Position numbers and translations under genes: made by a program
NCBI GenBank assembly: GCA_036971475.1
Contig: JBAIZL010000003.1
Location: 102,209,733 to 102,273,732 of the forward strand
Source of the DNA: Prosapia bicincta
Taxonomy: Eukaryota; Arthropoda; Insecta; Hemiptera; Cercopidae
Reading direction: 5' to 3'
DNA: 64,000 nucleotides
The notes under the pieces: model-generated
Told to the model about the DNA's origin: nothing
What the model saw: the letters and a program-made list of their open reading frames with translations, nothing else
Database searches by the model: none
In this document: piece after piece, positions 59,601-64,000 of the stretch
Numbering within the stretch: position 1 is the stretch's first letter
Layout of the letters: each line of letters begins with the position of its first letter

Positions 59601-62600
59601 AAATAAAAACACAGTTGATGCGTGACTCTAAGAAACCTTACAACCTCTTTGTTTGGTCCTCAGTAGCATCCTCTCCCTTATATCTCACGAGATATATTCA
59701 TCTTCTCTCTCTTCGAGAGAATCCCCCTTCATCTTAATTTTCCTGTCCCTGATAACGAAACCTTTACCTAATCCTTCTTCTGAAAGTTTTAGAAACTACT
59801 TCTCATTAAATTAAATAAAAACACAGTTGATGCGTGACTCTAAGAAACCTTACAACCACTTTGTTTGGTCCTCAGTAGCATCCTCTCCCTTATATCTCAC
59901 GAGATATATACATCTTCTCTCTCTTCGAGAGAATCCCCCTTCATCTTAATTTTCCTGTCCCTGATAACGAAACCTTTACCTAATCCTTCTTCTGAAAGTT
60001 TTAGAAACTATTTCTCATTAAATTAAATAAAAACACAGTTGATGCGTGACTCTAAGAAACCTTACAACCACTTTGTTTGGTCCTCAGTAGCATCCTCTCC
60101 CTTATATCTCACGAGATATATACATCTTCTCTCTCTTCGAGAGAATCCCCCTTCATCTTAATTTTCCTGTCCCTGATAACGAAACCTTTACCTAATCCTT
60201 CTTCTGAAAGTTTTAGAAACTACTTCTCATTAAATTAAATAAAAACACAGTTGATGCGTGACTCTAAGAAACCTTACAACCTCTTTGTTTGGTCCTCAGT
60301 AGCATCCTCTCTCTTATATCTCACGAGATATATTCATCTTCTCTCTCTTCGAGAGAATCCCCCTTCATCTTAATTTTCCTGTCCCTGATAACGAAACCTT
60401 TACCTAATCCTTCTTCTGAAAGTTTTAGAAACTACTTCTCATTAAATTAAATAAAAACACAGTTGATGCGTGACTCTAAGAAACCTTACAACCACTTTGT
60501 TTGGTCCTCAGTAGCATCCTCTCCCTTATATCTCACGAGATATATACATCTTCTCTCTCTTCGAGAGAATCCCCCTTCATCTTAATTTTCCTGTCCCTGA
60601 TAACGAAACCTTTACCTAATCCTTCTTCTGAAAGTTTTAGAAACTACTTCTCATTAAATTAAATAAAAACACAGTTGATGCGTGACTCTAAGAAACCTTA
60701 CAACCTCTTTGTTTGGTCCTCAGTAGCATCCTCTCCCTTATATCTCACGAGATATATTCATCTTCTCTCTCTTCGAGAGAATCCCCCTTCATCTTAATTT
60801 TCCTAAGCAGAAACACTGTCCCTGATAACGAAACCTTTACCTAATCCTTCTTCTGAAAGTTTTAGAAACTACTTCTCATTAAATTAAATAAAAACACAGT
60901 TGATGCGTGACTCTAAGAAACCTTACAACCACTTTGTTTGGTCCTCAGTAGCATCCTCTCCCTTATATCTCACGAGATATATACATCTTCTCTCTCTTAG
61001 AGAGAATCCCCTTCATCTTAATTTTCCTAAGCAGAAACACTGTCCCTGATAACGAAACCTTTACCTAATCCTTCTTCTGAAAGTTTTAGAAACTACTTCT
61101 CATTAAATTAAATAAAAACACAGTTGATGCGTGACTCTAAGAAACCTTACAACCTCTTTGTTTGGTCCTCAGTAGCATCCTCTCCCTTATATCTCACGAG
61201 ATATATACATCTTCTCTCTCTTCGAGAGAATCCCCCTTCATCTTAATTTTCCTGTCCCTGATAACGAAACCTTTACCTAATCCTTCTTCTGAAAGTTTTA
61301 GAAACTACTTCTCATTAAATTAAATAAAAACACAGTTGATGCGTGACTCTAAGAAACCTTACAACCACTTTGTTTGGTCCTCAGTAGCATCCTCTCCCTT
61401 ATATCTCACGAGATATATACATCTTCTCTCTCTTCGAGAGAATCCCCCTTCATCTTAATTTTCCTGTCCCTGATAACGAAACCTTTACCTAATCCTTCTT
61501 CTGAAAGTTTTAGAAACTACTTCTCATTAAATTAAATAAAAACACAGTTGATGCGTGACTCTAAGAAACCTTACAACCTCTTTGTTTGGTCCTCAGTAGC
61601 ATCCTCTCCCTTATATCTCACGAGATATATTCATCTTCTCTCTCTTCGAGAGAATCCCCCTTCATCTTAATTTTCCTGTCCCTGATAACGAAACCTTTAC
61701 CTAATCCTTCTTCTGAAAGTTTTAGAAACTACTTCTCATTAAATTAAATAAAAACACAGTTGATGCGTGACTCTAAGAAACCTTACAACCACTTTGTTTG
61801 GTCCTCAGTAGCATCCTCTCCCTTATATCTCACGAGATATATACATCTTCTCTCTCTTCGAGAGAATCCCCCTTCATCTTAATTTTCCTGTCCCTGATAA
61901 CGAAACCTTTACCTAATCCTTCTTCTGAAAGTTTTAGAAACTACTTCTCATTAAATTAAATAAAAACACAGTTGATGCGTGACTCTAAGAAACCTTACAA
62001 CCTCTTTGTTTGGTCCTCAGTAGCATCCTCTCCCTTATATCTCACGAGATATATTCATCTTCTCTCTCTTCGAGAGAATCCCCCTTCATCTTAATTTTCC
62101 TGTCCCTGATAACGAAACCTTTACCTAATCCTTCTTCTGAAAGTTTTAGAAACTACTTCTCATTAAATTAAATAAAAACACAGTTGATGCGTGACTCTAA
62201 GAAACCTTACAACCACTTTGTTTGGTCCTCAGTAGCATCCTCTCCCTTATATCTCACGAGATATATACATCTTCTCTCTCTTCGAGAGAATCCCCCTTCA
62301 TCTTAATTTTCCTGTCCCTGATAACGAAACCTTTACCTAATCCTTCTTCTGAAAGTTTTAGAAACTACTTCTCATTAAATTAAATAAAAACACAGTTGAT
62401 GCGTGACTCTAAGAAACCTTACAACCTCTTTGTTTGGTCCTCAGTAGCATCCTCTCCCTTATATCTCACGAGATATATACATCTTCTCTCTCTTCGAGAG
62501 AATCCCCCTTCATCTTAATTTTCCTGTCCCTGATAACGAAACCTTTACCTAATCCTTCTTCTGAAAGTTTTAGAAACTACTTCTCATTAAATTAAATAAA

Positions 62601-63690
62601 AACACAGTTGATGCGTGACTCTAAGAAACCTTACAACCTCTTTGTTTGGTCCTCAGTAGCATCCTCTCTCTTATATCTCACGAGATATATTCATCTTCTC
62701 TCTCTTCGAGAGAATCCCCCTTCATCTTAATTTTCCTGTCCCTGATAACGAAACCTTTACCTAATCCTTCTTCTGAAAGTTTTAGAAACTATTTCTCATT
62801 AAATTAAATAAAAACACAGTTGATGCGTGACTCTAAGAAACCTTACAACCACTTTGTTTGGTCCTCAGTAGCATCCTCTCCCTTATATCTCACGAGATAT
62901 ATACATCTTCTCTCTCTTCGAGAGAATCCCCCTTCATCTTAATTTTCCTGTCCCTGATAACGAAACCTTTACCTAATCCTTCTTCTGAAAGTTTTAGAAA
63001 CTACTTCTCATTAAATTAAATAAAAACACAGTTGATGCGTGACTCTAAGAAACCTTACAACCTCTTTGTTTGGTCCTCAGTAGCATCCTCTCCCTTATAT
63101 CTCACGAGATATATTCATCTTCTCTCTCTTCGAGAGAATCCCCCTTCATCTTAATTTTCCTGTCCCTGATAACGAAACCTTTACCTAATCCTTCTTCTGA
63201 AAGTTTTAGAAACTACTTCTCATTAAATTAAATAAAAACACAGTTGATGCGTGACTCTAAGAAACCTTACAACCACTTTGTTTGGTCCTCAGTAGCATCC
63301 TCTCCCTTATATCTCACGAGATATATACATCTTCTCTCTCTTCGAGAGAATCCCCCTTCATCTTAATTTTCCTGTCCCTGATAACGAAACCTTTACCTAA
63401 TCCTTCTTCTGAAAGTTTTAGAAACTACTTCTCATTAAATTAAATAAAAACACAGTTGATGCGTGACTCAAAGAAACCTTACAACCTCTTTGTTTGGTCC
63501 TCAGTAGCATCCTCTCCCTTATATCTCACGAGATATAAACATCTTCTCTCTCTTCGAGAGAATCCCCCTTCATCTTAATTTTCCTGTCCCTGATAACGAA
63601 ACCTTTACCTAATCCTTCTTCTGAAAGTTTTAGAAACTACTTCTCATTAAATTAAATAAAAACACAGTTGATGCGTGACTCAAAGAAACC
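50648..63690. repeat. 212-bp satellite, about 61 copies over 13 kb
   Basis: Landmarks in order are CTCTAAGAAACCTTACAACC, TTTGTTTGGTCCTCAGTAGC, ATCCTCTCCC, TTATATCTCACGAGATATAT, CATCTTCTCTCTCTTCGAG, GAATCCCCCTTCATC, TGTCCCTGATAACGAAACC, TTCTTCTGAAAGTTTTAG and AAACACAGTTGATGCGTGA. Copies are almost identical. From about 53.2 kb monomers largely alternate between type A (ACCTCTTTG with ATATTCATC) and type B (ACCACTTTG with ATATACATC), giving a 424-bp dimer. Eight monomers carry a 13-bp insertion, always as adjacent pairs. Each monomer has two perfect small inverted repeats (TATATCTC-AC-GAGATATA and CTCTC-TTC-GAGAG). The plus strand is pyrimidine-rich. No long frame is open. Confidence 0.98.
52460..61040. 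repeat. Paired 13-bp-insertion monomers of the 212-bp satellite
   Basis: AAGCAGAAACACT is inserted after TTTTCCT at about 52462, 52684, 53758, 53985, 58235, 58458, 60804 and 61028. They always occur as neighbours. In each pair the second monomer has four instead of five C in GAATCCCCTTC and the type-B ACCACTTTG. Pairs three and four additionally share CTCTTAGAGAG in place of CTCTTCGAGAG. Pair-to-pair distances correspond to about 6, 21 and 12 monomers, so the pair was copied as a block rather than arising repeatedly. Confidence 0.88.
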
Positions 63691-63697
63691 TGATTTA

Positions 63698-64000
63698 TTA
63701 AGAATCTGGCTACGTTTCGACTACTAAATTGTCATCTTCATTCAGGCCTGATCCTTTATACTATTTTCAAAAATACTAGAAGACAACTTCCCTTCTACAT
63801 TATTAATTATTTCAAGTATAGAACCGCTGTCTGTCTACTGTTAGAGTGTAGTAGACAGTTAGACAGAGGTTCTATGGTTGAATTAATTTAAAATGTAGGA
63901 GAGAAGTTGTCTTCTAGTAGTTTTGAAAATAGCACAAAGGACGAGATCAGGCCTGAATGAGGACGACAATTTAATCGCCAAAACGTGGCCAGATTCTTAA
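63698..64000. mobile_element. Foldback element with CTGA...GAAACG motif, truncated by window edge
   Basis: 63698-63839 and 63850-64000 are imperfect reverse complements around a ten-base centre; the outer 13 bases (TTAAGAATCTGGC and its complement) match perfectly. It begins seven bases after the last 212-bp monomer breaks off, so it either ended the array or inserted into it, and the mirrored right end coincides with the window end. On the minus strand the left arm reads CAGGCCTGAATGAAGATGAC, a nine-base loop, then GTCGAAACGTAGCCAG. The right arm has a decayed plus-strand version (GCCAAAACGTGGCC). The order of boxes resembles that in the foldback at 8941. No coding frame is present. Confidence 0.72.

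Noticed and set aside
50648..63690. Hammerhead ribozyme in the 212-bp monomer (CCTGATAACGAAACC)
   Set aside because: CTGA and GAAAC are separated by only four bases, leaving no room for helix II, and CUGANGA is incomplete.

Overview
This 64 kb window looks like a gene-poor, satellite-rich block of an animal nuclear genome. An arthropod is my best guess. That guess rests on the AT-rich background, the foldback elements carrying CTGATGA...GAAA-type motifs, and the kinds of satellites present; no lineage-diagnostic gene is available. I see no rRNA, no tRNA gene, no bacterial-type operon and no protein-coding gene I would defend. The longest open frames are by-products of tandem repeats or of skewed base composition. 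By eye about 72% of the window (roughly 46 kb) is tandem repeat, in nine arrays with unrelated monomers.

Layout: 1-5038 is AT-rich single-copy-looking DNA with a TA microsatellite, a G-poor tract and a hairpin. 5039-6100 is a 22-bp minisatellite, followed by a possible tRNA-derived SINE at about 6181-6320. 7343-8624 is a 16-bp minisatellite open in all three minus-strand frames. 8941-9278 is a near-perfect foldback whose two arms each carry a hammerhead-ribozyme-like motif. 9279-13010 is unique DNA with a related, decayed motif near 12,000. 13011-19328 is a 59-bp, about 85% AT satellite (about 107 copies). 19329-24177 is unique DNA with a CA/C microsatellite, a second foldback (21046-21435), a 69-bp tandem repeat (21866-22160) and several GC-richer islands.

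24178-42165 is an 18-kb array of a 159-bp satellite (about 113 copies). It has a three-level hierarchy: 159-bp monomer, about 1,113-bp 7-mer, and about 3,977-bp 25-mer built as 7+7+7+4. 42712-43213 is a 41-bp minisatellite and 43221-43490 a 112-115-bp repeat. 43490-44712 is unique DNA holding a homeodomain-site-rich candidate regulatory element. 44713-49995 is a 121-122-bp satellite with a perfect 16-bp palindrome in most monomers and a dimeric higher-order pattern. 50127-50547 is a third foldback. 50648-63690 is a 212-bp satellite (about 61 copies) with a dimeric pattern and paired 13-bp-insertion monomers. 63698-64000 is a fourth foldback, directly abutting that array and running to the window edge.

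How the parts relate: the arrays look homogenised by unequal exchange, with interiors near-identical and edges degraded. Foldback elements sit beside four of the arrays. The most unusual items are the hammerhead-like inverted pair at 8941-9278, with relatives near 12.0 kb and 63.7 kb, and the nested higher-order structure of the 159-bp satellite. Counts and coordinates were made by eye and may be off by a few bases at array edges.
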